From Candidatus Eisenbacteria bacterium (GTDB taxonomy: Bacteria > Eisenbacteria > RBG-16-71-46), in the NCBI GenBank assembly GCA_035712145.1, contig DASTBI010000117.1:1-44903 (forward strand): 44,903 bases of DNA, read 5' to 3'. The notes below the pieces were generated by a model. That model made no database searches. It was given only the letters and a program-made list of their open reading frames with translations, and was not told the origin of the DNA. Positions 9,354-17,233 of the stretch are shown piece after piece. The translations under genes were made by a program, and so were the position numbers. Every line of letters starts with the position of its first letter. The stretch's first letter is position 1.

Positions 9354-9887
9354 TCAGACCGGCTCGACCAGGAAGAGCTTCTGTCCGAACTCCACGGGCT
9401 GGGCGTTCTCGACCAGGATGTGGACGATACGTCCCTTGACCTCGGACTCGATCTCGTTCATCAGCTTCATGGCTTCGATGATGCAGACCGTCTGCCCGAC
9501 TTCGACGCTCGTCCCCACTTCGACGTAGGGGTCCGCATCCGGAGCCGGCGCCCGATAGAACGTCCCCACCATCGGAGACGTGATCGCCTTCAGGTGTTCC
9601 GTCGTCTCCGGCGTCTTCGCCGGTGCAGCCGCGGCGGATGCGGGCGCCGAGGCGCTCGCGGCCTGAGGGCTCGCGATGACCGCGGAGGCCGTGCCGTGCG
9701 CGCTGATGCGCACCGTCCGCCCTCCCGAGGAAACCTCGAGCTCGCCGATCCCGGTGCGTTGCACCAGCCGGATCAGCTGCCGAAGCTCGGCGAGCTCGAA
9801 GCCGGCGGGTCGCACCCCGCCGGCGTTATCGGCCGATTTGGCGTTCGACTTCACGCTCGCGCCCTTCTTCGGCTTGCGGTTCTTCAT
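9354..9887 (-). CDS. accB: Acetyl-CoA carboxylase biotin carboxyl carrier protein
   Basis: Carries the biotin that shuttles CO2 between AccC and the carboxyltransferase. 177 aa from ATG at 9887, which overlaps the aroQ stop (ATGA). Layout: a Lys-rich N-terminus, a helical region near 30-45, a Pro/Ala-rich flexible linker (about 70-95), and the C-terminal biotinyl domain starting [21 protein letters not shown]. The biotinylation motif [10 protein letters not shown] places the modified lysine at residue 141. An in-frame GTG three codons upstream is possible but less likely than the coupled ATG. Confidence 0.95.
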   Translation of the reverse strand: MKNRKPKKGASVKSNAKSADNAGGVRPAGFELAELRQLIRLVQRTGIGELEVSSGGRTVRISAHGTASAVIASPQAASASAPASAAAAPAKTPETTEHLKAITSPMVGTFYRAPAPDADPYVEVGTSVEVGQTVCIIEAMKLMNEIESEVKGRIVHILVENAQPVEFGQKLFLVEPV

Positions 9888-10354
9888 GCCGTCCACCGAC
9901 TCGCCAGCCCTCGCAGCGCCAGCTCGTAGCTCAAGGCGCCGAAACCCTGGACGACGCCGGCCGCGGCCCCCGCGGTCAGCGAGACCTGGCGGAACGGCTC
10001 GCGCGCGGCGGGATTGGTGAGATGCACCTCCACCACGGGGACGCCCGCGGCCTTGATCGCGTCGCGCAGCGCCACGCTGGTATGGGTGAGACCGCCGGCG
10101 TTCAAGATGACCGCGTCACAGCGGCCGCGCGCGCGATGCAGCTCGTCGATCAGGACCCCCTCCTGCTGGCTCTGGATACACTGCGCCTCGCAGCCGAGCT
10201 CGGAGGCCAGTTTCTGAATGCGTCGGTTGATGTCGTCCAGGGAGTCGCGTCCGTAGAGGTCCGGCTCGCGTGTACCCAACGCGTCGAGGTTCGGACCATG
10301 AAGGACCAGGATGCGATGCATCGGGCCATGTCCCGCCTCAGAGGCCGGGCTCAT
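9884..10354 (-). CDS. aroQ: Type II 3-dehydroquinate dehydratase
   Basis: Third step of the shikimate pathway: dehydration of 3-dehydroquinate. About 156 aa. Family motifs: [21 protein letters not shown] (with the catalytic Tyr in the flexible lid), [43 protein letters not shown] and [19 protein letters not shown] with the catalytic His. Start: ATG at 10354 overlaps the aroB stop (ATGA); a second ATG at 10321 gives MHRILVLHG, closer to the usual N-terminus, so either could be used. It follows aroB, the preceding enzyme in the pathway, and overlaps accB. Confidence 0.95.
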   Translation of the reverse strand: MSPASEAGHGPMHRILVLHGPNLDALGTREPDLYGRDSLDDINRRIQKLASELGCEAQCIQSQQEGVLIDELHRARGRCDAVILNAGGLTHTSVALRDAIKAAGVPVVEVHLTNPAAREPFRQVSLTAGAAAGVVQGFGALSYELALRGLASRWTA

Positions 10355-11457
10355 GCCCGAGCCCCGAACCGAAGAGCGATCTCCCGCACGAGGCGTGAGG
10401 CGATTGGACGCGGCACGCTAGCATGGCCCATGCGGGGGGTCAACACCCAGCGAACGCGACCGCGCGCGCCTTTCTTGTCACGCGACATCGCCCGCAGCAG
10501 GCGCGCGAGCGACGCGGGCGGCATGCGGCGCGGAAGGCCCAGCGTGTCGAGCAGGGCGTCCTGCCTCTGCCGCGCGCGCGAGGGCAGCCCGGCGAGGCGC
10601 TCCGAGAGCAGGGCCGCCGCCCGCATGCCGATCGCCACCGCCTCGCCGTGCAGGATGCCGCGGTAGCCGACCGCCGCCTCGATCGCGTGTCCGAGGGTGT
10701 GACCGTAGTTGAGCGAGGTGCGCGCGCCGCCTTCGCGCTCGAAGACGTCGCGCCGCACGACACGCACCTTGGCCCGCACCGCGCGACGCACCGCGCCTTC
10801 GAGGGCTCGCGGGTCACCGCGGCGCAGGGCGGCGGCATGGCGCTCGACCCATCGGAACAGCGCGGCGTCGGTCGCCATGCCCATCTTCGCCACTTCGGCG
10901 AGCCCGGCGCGGATCTGCCGGGCGGGCAGCGTCGCCAGCGTGGCGACGTCGGCGACCACCAGGGATGGCTGATGGAAGGCGCCCGCCAGATTCTTCCCCG
11001 CGGTCAGGTTGACGCCGGTCTTGCCACCGACGCTGGCGTCGACCTGGGCGAGCAGCGTGGTGGGCACGCAGATCCAGGGAACCCCGCGCAGCCATGACGC
11101 CGCCGCGAACCCGGCCAGATCCGAGACCGCGCCGCCGCCGAGCGCCACCACCGCGTCGCGCCGCGAGAGACCTTCACGAGCGAACCGATCCCACAGACGC
11201 GTGAGCTGCCGCGCGGACTTCGCCGCTTCGCGGTTCGGGACGACGATGCGCGACACCGAGATTCCCGCGGCCTCGAGCGAGGCGGTGGCGCGAGCGCCGT
11301 AGAGCCGGCCCACGCGCGCATCGGTCACCAGCGCGGCCCGGCGCGCGCCGGTGTCGCGGCGGGTGCGAAATCCGAGGCGATCGAGGGCGCCACGCGCGAT
11401 GAGGATCCTCGAGTGCGCGGGCGATGGCGGATAGCGGACCAGGAGCTCGCGAGGCAC
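10351..11457 (-). CDS. aroB: 3-dehydroquinate synthase
   Basis: Second step of the shikimate pathway, cyclising DAHP with NAD and a divalent metal. 368 aa. Visible motifs: VVALGGGAVSDLAGFAAASWLRGV, PTTLLAQVDASVGGKTGVN, KNLAGAFHQPSLVVAD, the metal-site glutamate in AGLAEVAKMG, and the metal-binding histidine motifs SLNYGHTLGHAIE and LHGEAVAIGM. GTG start at 11457 lies 7 nt after a TATACT -10 with no Shine-Dalgarno, so it probably heads the aroB-aroQ-accB unit as a leaderless message. Coupled to aroQ by ATGA. Confidence 0.96.
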   Translation of the reverse strand: MPRELLVRYPPSPAHSRILIARGALDRLGFRTRRDTGARRAALVTDARVGRLYGARATASLEAAGISVSRIVVPNREAAKSARQLTRLWDRFAREGLSRRDAVVALGGGAVSDLAGFAAASWLRGVPWICVPTTLLAQVDASVGGKTGVNLTAGKNLAGAFHQPSLVVADVATLATLPARQIRAGLAEVAKMGMATDAALFRWVERHAAALRRGDPRALEGAVRRAVRAKVRVVRRDVFEREGGARTSLNYGHTLGHAIEAAVGYRGILHGEAVAIGMRAAALLSERLAGLPSRARQRQDALLDTLGLPRRMPPASLARLLRAMSRDKKGARGRVRWVLTPRMGHASVPRPIASRLVREIALRFGARA

Positions 11458-11464
11458 GGTGGGC

Positions 11465-11470
11465 AGTATA
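11465..11470 (-). promoter_or_regulatory. aroB: Candidate -10 element of aroB
   Basis: TATACT on the minus strand, 7 nt before the aroB GTG. The 25-bp gap to the upstream htrA-like stop has no ribosome binding site, which fits a leaderless start. The -35 region would fall inside the end of the upstream gene and is not recognisable. Confidence 0.5.
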
Positions 11471-11482
11471 GCCCCCGCGGAG

Positions 11483-12649
11483 CTAACGCCGGCCGGAGGT
11501 CTTGATGCGCTCGAGCTCGTCGCTCAGGCGGCGAATCTCACGCTCCAGCTCGGAGACACGCACCGGCGGCGTGCTGGGCTCGGAATCGGCCTCGTTCAGC
11601 ACCCACATCGGCACCCGATCGGGCGATTCGCCGAGCGTCGTCCGGCTCGTGTGGCCGGTCTCGTCGCGCACCCATACCAGCTCGACCGTGACCCCGGGCC
11701 GCGTGGCCGCCACCCAGCGCGCCAGCTGCTCGGGATACTCCACGCGCTCGCGCTCGTAGGCGACGATCAGGTCGCCCGGCTTGAGCCCGGCGCTCTCGGC
11801 GGGTCCGCCCGCCACGACGCTCTCGACCAGCGCTCCGATCGGAGTCTTCTTGCCACTGGTCTCCACCTGGACGCTGGCCGGCCGGGTACGCACCCCGAGG
11901 AAACCGTGAGGGACACGCCCCTGACGGCGCAGGCTCTCGTACACGGGTCGCACCGTCTCGACCGGAAGGATGAAGCTGGCGCCGCCGGGCCGTCGCTCGG
12001 CGTTGGTCCCGGTGTCCGCCGGCTCGGGCGGCGAGAGCTCGCCCTGGACGATGCCCACCAGCTCGCCGCGCGAGTTGAGCGCGGCCGCGCCGCTGTTCCC
12101 TGGATAGACGGTGTTGGTGAGCTGCAGCAGAGATTGATGCGGCTCGCGATAGCGGTAGGCCACGTTTCCCACCGACTGCGTGGGTTGCGCGCGGTACGAG
12201 GTGCCGAGCGAGATGACCCAGCTGCCGATCTGGCCCTCCCGCGCGTCCGCGAACCGCACCGCCGGCAGCCGCACCGACGATACCCGGAGCAGGGCCAAGT
12301 TGAAGATCGGATCGAGCCCGACGATCTGGGCCTCGGACTGCAGGCCGTTGGCGGTGCGGATCACCACCCGCTGAGCGTTCATCACCACGCTCGCGGTGGT
12401 GAGGATACCGTTCTCCTCGACCGCGACACCCGAGCCCACCCGCGTGCGGGTGCGGCGCTCGAGGCCTCGCGGACCGGGCTTGGAGCCCAGCGTACGCTGC
12501 GCGAAGACCGTGACCACGGCGGGTCTCGCGCGCTGGGCGATCTGCTCCATGTCGGTCTGCAGAGCCGACAACGTGCTCTGGGCCTCGGACGGGCTCGCAG
12601 CCATCAAGGCGATGAGCGCCAGCCAACCGACGAGGCGACGACACGACAC
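11483..12649 (-). CDS. HtrA/DegP-like trypsin-fold plus PDZ protein with degraded catalytic triad
   Basis: 388 aa: signal peptide (about 1-23), trypsin-like domain (about 35-235), one PDZ domain (about 250-345, GALVESVVAGGPAESAGLKPGDLIVAYERE) and a C-terminal coiled coil (VSELEREIRRLSDELERI). Aligned by eye to HtrA, the catalytic histidine of the L-T-x-x-H-V-V motif is Ser87 (LTTASVV) and the aspartate of the T-D-x-A-L motif is Asn117 (FNLALLR), while the serine motif is kept as GNSGAA (Ser186). It is therefore likely a non-proteolytic, peptide-binding member. Third gene after the ECF sigma and anti-sigma genes, the position held by htrA in actinobacterial sigE loci. Its AGGAGG ribosome site overlaps the upstream stop codon. 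Confidence 0.85.
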   Translation of the reverse strand: MSCRRLVGWLALIALMAASPSEAQSTLSALQTDMEQIAQRARPAVVTVFAQRTLGSKPGPRGLERRTRTRVGSGVAVEENGILTTASVVMNAQRVVIRTANGLQSEAQIVGLDPIFNLALLRVSSVRLPAVRFADAREGQIGSWVISLGTSYRAQPTQSVGNVAYRYREPHQSLLQLTNTVYPGNSGAAALNSRGELVGIVQGELSPPEPADTGTNAERRPGGASFILPVETVRPVYESLRRQGRVPHGFLGVRTRPASVQVETSGKKTPIGALVESVVAGGPAESAGLKPGDLIVAYERERVEYPEQLARWVAATRPGVTVELVWVRDETGHTSRTTLGESPDRVPMWVLNEADSEPSTPPVRVSELEREIRRLSDELERIKTSGRR

Positions 12650-12661
12650 GCTTGGGGCCTC

Positions 12662-13273
12662 CTAGAAGGTGATGACGGCCTGAGCCTGCTCGCCCCGGGC
12701 CGGCTCGGGCTGCACGCGCACGACCGTGTGCGCCCGCCCCTTGCGGAGCGTGACCGGATCGAGGATGAACTCGACGTCCTCGGAGTGATCGAACAGGCTG
12801 TCGGTGACGCCTTCGGCGTCGGCCATCCACGCCGCGTCGGGAGCGGCGGGTAGAGGCGCTGCGCCGTCGGTCTTCACCGGTTGCGGCGCGATCAGGACCG
12901 GCTGCTCGAGCGCCACGGATCCTCCGTGGCGCGGGCCGAGCGGCATGCCGGACCACTGCATGACCATCGCCGCCACGATGGCGAGCAGCACGGCGGTCGC
13001 GGTGACCGGAACCCAGCGGCGCACCGTGCCGGGCATGCGGTCGACGGCCGGCGAGCGGCGCTTCGCCGCCGCCAGCGCGCGCTCGGCGAACCCGCTCGAC
13101 ACTTCGACGCGGGGCAGGTCGCTCACCGCCTCGAGCGTGCGGGCGAGCTGCTCGTATTCACGCCGGCACACCGCGCACGAGCTGAAGTGAGACTCCAGCC
13201 ACTCCCGCTCGCCCTGGGTGATCTCGTCGTCCCAGTACGCGCTGAACAGGTTCTTCGCCTGGCGGCAGTTCAT
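12662..13273 (-). CDS. Zinc-finger anti-sigma factor
   Basis: 203 aa membrane anti-sigma factor of the ZAS type. The cytoplasmic N-terminus carries Cys3 and the HxxxCxxC zinc motif (H29, C33, C36 in ESHFSSCAVCRREY). One membrane helix spans about residues 88-107 (VPVTATAVLLAIVAAMVMQW). The periplasmic C-terminal half is Pro/Ala-rich and ends in an acidic, then basic, segment (DVEFILDPVTLRKGRAH). Its start overlaps the sigma factor stop (ATGA), the standard pairing, so it should sequester that sigma factor at the membrane. The release signal is unknown. Confidence 0.88.
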   Translation of the reverse strand: MNCRQAKNLFSAYWDDEITQGEREWLESHFSSCAVCRREYEQLARTLEAVSDLPRVEVSSGFAERALAAAKRRSPAVDRMPGTVRRWVPVTATAVLLAIVAAMVMQWSGMPLGPRHGGSVALEQPVLIAPQPVKTDGAAPLPAAPDAAWMADAEGVTDSLFDHSEDVEFILDPVTLRKGRAHTVVRVQPEPARGEQAQAVITF

Positions 13274-13905
13274 GGGTTTCCCTCCTTGCGGAGGAGCGGG
13301 ATGAGCTTGCGCTTGAGGATGCCGCGCGCCCGGTTGATGCGTGATCGGACGGTGCCGCCCGGGATGTTCAACATTTCGCCGATCTCCTCGTAGGGGAACC
13401 CTTCGATGTCACGAAGCACGAGCGCCAGCCGATACTTCTCGGGCACCGACGCGATGGCCTTGCCCACGGTCTTCTGAAGCTGCTCCCTCTGCATCGACTG
13501 CTCCTTGCCCTCGGTCGGATCCGCCAGATGGCTGGAGCTGTCGCCCAAGACTTCCTGCAGCGCGTCGAGACTGAACCAGTTCCTTCGCCGCACCCGGCGC
13601 CGAATCTCGTTCTTGGCGAGGTTGGCGGCGATGGTGAACAGCCAAGTCGAGAACTTCGAGCCGCGCCGATAGTTGCGGCGGTGAACGAAGACCCGAACGA
13701 ACACTTCCTGGGCCAGGTCGTCGGACGCCTCCCGGTCGTTCAACACGCGACTGACCAGATTCGTGACCCGGCCTTGGAAGCGCCGCACGAGCTCGGTGAA
13801 CGCTCGCTCGTCGCCCTCGGCGACGCGCCCCATCAGGTCCTCGTCGGAGAGCCTGACGATGGGTACGGGTGTCGGATCGCGGTCTAGAACCAAAGGAGTC
13901 TGCAC
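13270..13905 (-). CDS. rpoE: ECF (RpoE-like) sigma factor
   Basis: 211 aa group IV sigma factor. Region 2: DERAFTELVRRFQGRVTNLV, then DREASDDLAQEVFVRVFVHR (core binding) and FSTWLFTIAANLAKNEIRRR (-10 recognition). A polar linker of about 30 residues is followed by region 4: VPEKYRLALVLRDIEGFPYEEIGEMLNIPGGTVRSRINRARGILK, with the helix-turn-helix that reads the -35. Start is GTG at 13905, 6 nt after a possible -10; no Shine-Dalgarno. First gene of the sigma, anti-sigma, HtrA-like operon and probably self-activated. Confidence 0.93.
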   Translation of the reverse strand: MQTPLVLDRDPTPVPIVRLSDEDLMGRVAEGDERAFTELVRRFQGRVTNLVSRVLNDREASDDLAQEVFVRVFVHRRNYRRGSKFSTWLFTIAANLAKNEIRRRVRRRNWFSLDALQEVLGDSSSHLADPTEGKEQSMQREQLQKTVGKAIASVPEKYRLALVLRDIEGFPYEEIGEMLNIPGGTVRSRINRARGILKRKLIPLLRKEGNP

Positions 13906-13911
13906 CCCGCT

Positions 13912-13940
13912 TTCTTACCCCAGCCGGAAGGCGTGGTTCC
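13912..13940 (-). promoter_or_regulatory. Candidate ECF-type promoter of the sigma operon
   Basis: Minus strand: GGAACC (13940-13935) resembles the GGAAC -35 of ECF promoters; 17 nt later comes TAAGAA (13917-13912), 6 nt before the sigma factor GTG. The GGAAC core suggests autoregulation, but the -10 is not diagnostic. Confidence 0.4.
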
Positions 13941-13947
13941 CATCCGT

Positions 13948-15612
13948 CTAACGAATACTGGACAGCTTGGCGCGCACGCGCTGGTTCGTGCTGTCGGCAG
14001 CCAGGCTCTTCCTGTATTGCTCGCGGGCCAAGTCCTTGAGTTGCATGTCCTTGTAGACATCCCCGAGATGCTCGTGGATGACCGGGTCGCCATCCGAGAG
14101 CGCCACCGCCCGCTCCAGCTCCTTGCGGGCCTCGGTCAGGCGGCCCAGCCGGTAGTAGGCCCATCCCAGAGAGTCGAGGAAGGCGCCGTTGTCCGGCTGC
14201 TGCGCCAGCGCCCGCTGGATCAGGCCGACCGCCTCGCCGACGTTGCGGTTGTGGTCGGCATAGAGGTAGCCGAGGAAGTTGAGCGCGGTGGGATTGTTCG
14301 GCTCCCGCGCGAGCACGTCGCGCACCGCCGATTCCGCTCCGGCGATATCTCCCAGCTTCTCTCGGCACAGCGCCAGATCGAAGGCGATCGCCGTGACGGC
14401 GGGGAACTTCGCGTGCGCGTTCTCGAGAATCGGCTCGGCGTCCGCGTGCTTTCCCGCCTTGTCGTAGGCGCGCGCCAGCAGCACCGGCGGAGCGATCGAG
14501 TCGGGAGCGATCACCATGGCGCGCTGCAGATGCTTGATGGCGCCCGGAAGATCGCCTCCCACTTCATGAGTGCGCGCCACGACCAGCCGCGCGTGCAGGT
14601 CGTCGGGACGTTCCGCCAGCCACTTCTCGGCCTCGTTGATCGCCTGCTTGCTGCGGCCGTTGCGGGCGAGGACGCCGAGCCGCACGTTGACGGCGTCCAA
14701 GTCCTTGGGAAAGTCATCGCGGATCTCGTCGAGCGCGCGCATGCCATCCTTGGGCTGGCCGGCCTGGAAGAAGAGGTCGGCTTCGAGATGCCGCAGGTCG
14801 AGGTCCTTCGGGTTCGCCTTCGCCAGGATCTGCGCCTCGGCCAAGGCTTCCTTGTACTTCTTGTCGCGCGCCAGCAGCGCCACGTAGCGGCGCCGCGTGG
14901 CCTGGTCGTCGCGGTGCGCCTCCAGGTGCTCGCGATAGCTGGCTTCGGCCTCGTCGGTTCTGCCGAGGATCTCGGCGATCCAGCCGCGCAGGAAGTGGAG
15001 CCCGGGTCGCAGCGGATTCAGCTCGGCCGCGATCGCCACCGCGGTGTCGGCCGCACCGAAGCGTCCCCTCCGCGCTTCGGCGGCCGCCAGCTGGAACCAG
15101 GCCTCGGCATCCTGATCATCGAGCCACACCACTCGCCGATAGCTTCGCGCCAGCAGATCGTATCGATCGAGCCGCTCGGCGGCACGGGCCAGCGTGCGCA
15201 CGTACTCGACCGTCTGCGAGTCGATGGCGACGGAGCGCTGGAGGACGCTCAAAGCCTCTTCATCACGGCCCAGGTTGAGCAGCGCGGCGCCCTTCAGCCA
15301 CAGCGCGCGGGGATCGGCGGGATCGACCTCGAGGGCGCGCTCGGCGAACTCGAGCGATCGCCCGGGATCGCCCATCTGCGCGGCGACCTCGCTCACGCGG
15401 CGCGCGACGTCCGTAGCGTGAGGGTCGAGGAAGAGCGCGCGGTAGTACTCGTCCAGCGCGCGTGGCCGGGCGCCCTGCTCCTCGAGCAGGCGGCCTTGGG
15501 CGTAGCGTCGCAGCGCTTCTTCGTTGGGGTAGACCGCCCGGGGTGACCCTGGACCGGCAGCCGCAGGCGCGGAGGCGAGGAGGGAGATCGAGAGGCCGAG
15601 TGAGCACCACAT
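13948..15612 (-). CDS. Exported TPR-repeat protein
   Basis: 554 aa. A short signal peptide (SLGLSISLLASAPAAAG) precedes about thirteen or more tetratricopeptide repeats that fill the rest, e.g. AEASYREHLEAHRDDQATRRRYVALLARDKKYKEALAEA; units recur every 34 residues with the W/L-G-Y-A-F-A-P pattern. The last repeats (LGWAYYRLGRLTEARKELERAV) resemble bacterial outer-membrane-associated TPR proteins of the PEP-CTERM/TadD kind, but no specific family is assigned. It probably scaffolds an envelope complex. It lies between rnc and the ECF sigma operon, transcribed separately by appearance, with a TAGCCT -10 10 nt before its ATG. Confidence 0.85.
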   Translation of the reverse strand: MWCSLGLSISLLASAPAAAGPGSPRAVYPNEEALRRYAQGRLLEEQGARPRALDEYYRALFLDPHATDVARRVSEVAAQMGDPGRSLEFAERALEVDPADPRALWLKGAALLNLGRDEEALSVLQRSVAIDSQTVEYVRTLARAAERLDRYDLLARSYRRVVWLDDQDAEAWFQLAAAEARRGRFGAADTAVAIAAELNPLRPGLHFLRGWIAEILGRTDEAEASYREHLEAHRDDQATRRRYVALLARDKKYKEALAEAQILAKANPKDLDLRHLEADLFFQAGQPKDGMRALDEIRDDFPKDLDAVNVRLGVLARNGRSKQAINEAEKWLAERPDDLHARLVVARTHEVGGDLPGAIKHLQRAMVIAPDSIAPPVLLARAYDKAGKHADAEPILENAHAKFPAVTAIAFDLALCREKLGDIAGAESAVRDVLAREPNNPTALNFLGYLYADHNRNVGEAVGLIQRALAQQPDNGAFLDSLGWAYYRLGRLTEARKELERAVALSDGDPVIHEHLGDVYKDMQLKDLAREQYRKSLAADSTNQRVRAKLSSIR

Positions 15613-15622
15613 GCCGGTGACG

Positions 15623-15628
15623 AGGCTA
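15623..15628 (-). promoter_or_regulatory. Candidate -10 of the TPR gene
   Basis: TAGCCT on the minus strand, 10 nt before the ATG at 15612, with no Shine-Dalgarno between. The same hexamer precedes the TonB-C-like gene. No clear -35. Confidence 0.3.
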
Positions 15629-15638
15629 TCACGCGCCG

Positions 15639-15667
15639 CGCGAGCCCGGCTACAGACCGAGCCCGCG
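15639..15667 (-). terminator. Hairpin after rnc (GC-rich, no U-tract)
   Basis: In the 71-bp gap after rnc, an 11-bp stem with two G-U wobbles (CGCGGGCTCGG / CCGGGCTCGCG on the minus strand) closes a 7-nt loop. It has no T-run, so termination is uncertain. Right beside it at 15671-15682 is a perfect 12-bp palindrome, CGTCGATCGACG. Confidence 0.4.
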
Positions 15668-15683
15668 CGACGTCGATCGACGA

Positions 15684-17156
15684 TCAGCGCCTCGAGCGGC
15701 GCCGGCCAAACCCCGCGGGCTTGGCCGCCGGACCGCTTTCTCGAGCCCGAGACGCAGGTGCGGGAGGCTCGGGAGCTTCGGTCTCGGTCTCGGAACGAGC
15801 GCCGAGATCCTCGTCGATCTCCTCCTCCAACTCGTCCCGCGAGGGAGCGAGCGGCGGCGGCGTGACGACCGACCGGGTTCTCAAGTCCGCTCCGCCCCAG
15901 GCGTAGGGATCGATGTGGCTGTCTTCCCTCGGCCCTTCGGGGCGTCCGACTTCCTCGTTCTCGTCCTCTTCGAACAGTCGAGGCATCGGCTCGACCTCGA
16001 TCGCCCGGATGTCAGGGTCCGGCTCGGAGCGCACGCGCGCCGCGAGCCGTTCGAACCGCGTCTCGACCGTGGTGTCGGCTTCGGTGATCGGCCGGCTGGG
16101 AACGATGGGCGCTCGCTCGGGCGTGGCCGCTCGCTCGGGCGTGGCCGCTCGCTCGGGCGCGGCCGCTCGCTCGGGCGCCGTTGCACCTTCGGCGACCGGC
16201 TCGCCGGCGCGGCGCCGGCCCCGCCCTCCGCGACGTCCGCGGCGCCGCTTCCGGGCCGGCCCCGATTCGTCATCGGTGTCCAGTTCCACCTCCAGCACTT
16301 CCGGCGCCTCCTCGACGACTTCGGGGCGCGGGTGCCGGGTGCGGGCCGGACGTGGCGGCGCGGGATCACGCTCGACTTCGCGGCCGGTCCGGAGCTCGCG
16401 ATCGGACACCGGACCGCGCTCGACCCGTTCGAGCGCGTTGCGCGCGGCGGCCTGCTCGGCCTCTTTCTTGTTGCGTCCTTTGCCGTCTCCCAGCGTCCGC
16501 TTGCCGACGATGACCTCGACCATGAATTGCTTCGAGTGGTCGGGCCCCATCTCGCTGCGGATGCGGTAGACCGGGTGGGTGCGGTAGGTGCTCTGCACGT
16601 ACTCCTGCAGGTGGCTCTTGTAGTTGGTGTGGCGCTTGTCGGCCACGATCGAGCGCGTGTCCCGCAGCAGCCAGCGCTCGATGAAGGCGCGGGCCGCCTC
16701 GAACCCCTGGTCGAGGTAGATGGCCCCGACCACCGACTCGAAGGCGTCCGCCAGGATCGACAGACGCTGCCGGCCGCCGGACTCCACCTCGGAGTGGCTC
16801 ATCAACACGAAGCGCCCGAGCCCCATCGCCAAAGCGCGCCGCGAAAGGATTGCCTTGGACACGAGCAGCGACTTGGTCTTGGTCAGCTGACCTTCGTGCT
16901 CGGTAGGGTGGGTGCGATAGAGGTACTCGCTGGTCACGAGCCCGAGCACGGAATCGCCCAGGAACTCGAGCCGCTCGTTGGAATCCCGCTGCCCCGTGAC
17001 ATGCAGGTACGAGCGATGAGTGAGCGCCAGCTTGACCAGCGAGGGATCGCGGAACGACAGCCCATAGTGGTTGCTGAATTCGCTGATGACGCGTGCTTCG
17101 TGATCGCTGCTGGTCTTCTTCGCCGGCACGGGCGGCCCCTGGAACAGGGAACGCAC
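15684..17156 (-). CDS. rnc: Ribonuclease III with long Arg-rich, disordered C-terminal tail
   Basis: Endonuclease cutting double-stranded RNA in rRNA and mRNA processing. RNase III domain: LALTHRSYLH, the signature NERLEFLGDSVLGLV and LADAFESVVGAIYLDQG; then a double-stranded RNA-binding domain (NYKSHLQEYVQSTYRTHPVYR to GRNKKEAEQAAARNALE). That core fills about 255 residues; roughly 235 more follow: an Arg/Gly cluster ([14 protein letters not shown]), four PERAA/PERAT repeats, and acidic Pro-rich segments ending GFGRRRSRR. Typical RNase III is about 230 aa. Start: GTG at 17156 is the only start codon after the fabF stop that precedes the domain; an ATG at 17351 would overlap fabF by over 100 bp. 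Last gene of the fab operon, as in many bacteria. Confidence 0.9.
   Translation of the reverse strand: MRSLFQGPPVPAKKTSSDHEARVISEFSNHYGLSFRDPSLVKLALTHRSYLHVTGQRDSNERLEFLGDSVLGLVTSEYLYRTHPTEHEGQLTKTKSLLVSKAILSRRALAMGLGRFVLMSHSEVESGGRQRLSILADAFESVVGAIYLDQGFEAARAFIERWLLRDTRSIVADKRHTNYKSHLQEYVQSTYRTHPVYRIRSEMGPDHSKQFMVEVIVGKRTLGDGKGRNKKEAEQAAARNALERVERGPVSDRELRTGREVERDPAPPRPARTRHPRPEVVEEAPEVLEVELDTDDESGPARKRRRGRRGGRGRRRAGEPVAEGATAPERAAAPERAATPERAATPERAPIVPSRPITEADTTVETRFERLAARVRSEPDPDIRAIEVEPMPRLFEEDENEEVGRPEGPREDSHIDPYAWGGADLRTRSVVTPPPLAPSRDELEEEIDEDLGARSETETEAPEPPAPASRARESGPAAKPAGFGRRRSRR
16111..16180. repeat. 18-bp tandem repeat in the rnc tail, about four copies
   Basis: Units GCTCGCTCGGGCGTGGCC at 16111, 16129 and 16147 (third with one change) and a partial fourth at 16165. 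Each encodes six residues of the [A/T]PERAx type in the RNase III tail. Confidence 0.9.
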
Positions 17157-17233
17157 CCAGTCCCAGAAGCTGACTTTCGGCGCCGGTGTCGGTCCCGGAG
17201 GTCGCGTCCCGCGCCCGCCGCGGCGCCTGCGGC

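Noticed and set aside
13933-15546. A 537-codon plus-strand frame opposite the TPR gene
   Set aside because: It mirrors the TPR codons and shows no family motif.
16111-16180. CRISPR or mobile repeat
   Set aside because: 18-bp units back to back, no spacers, in frame with rnc.
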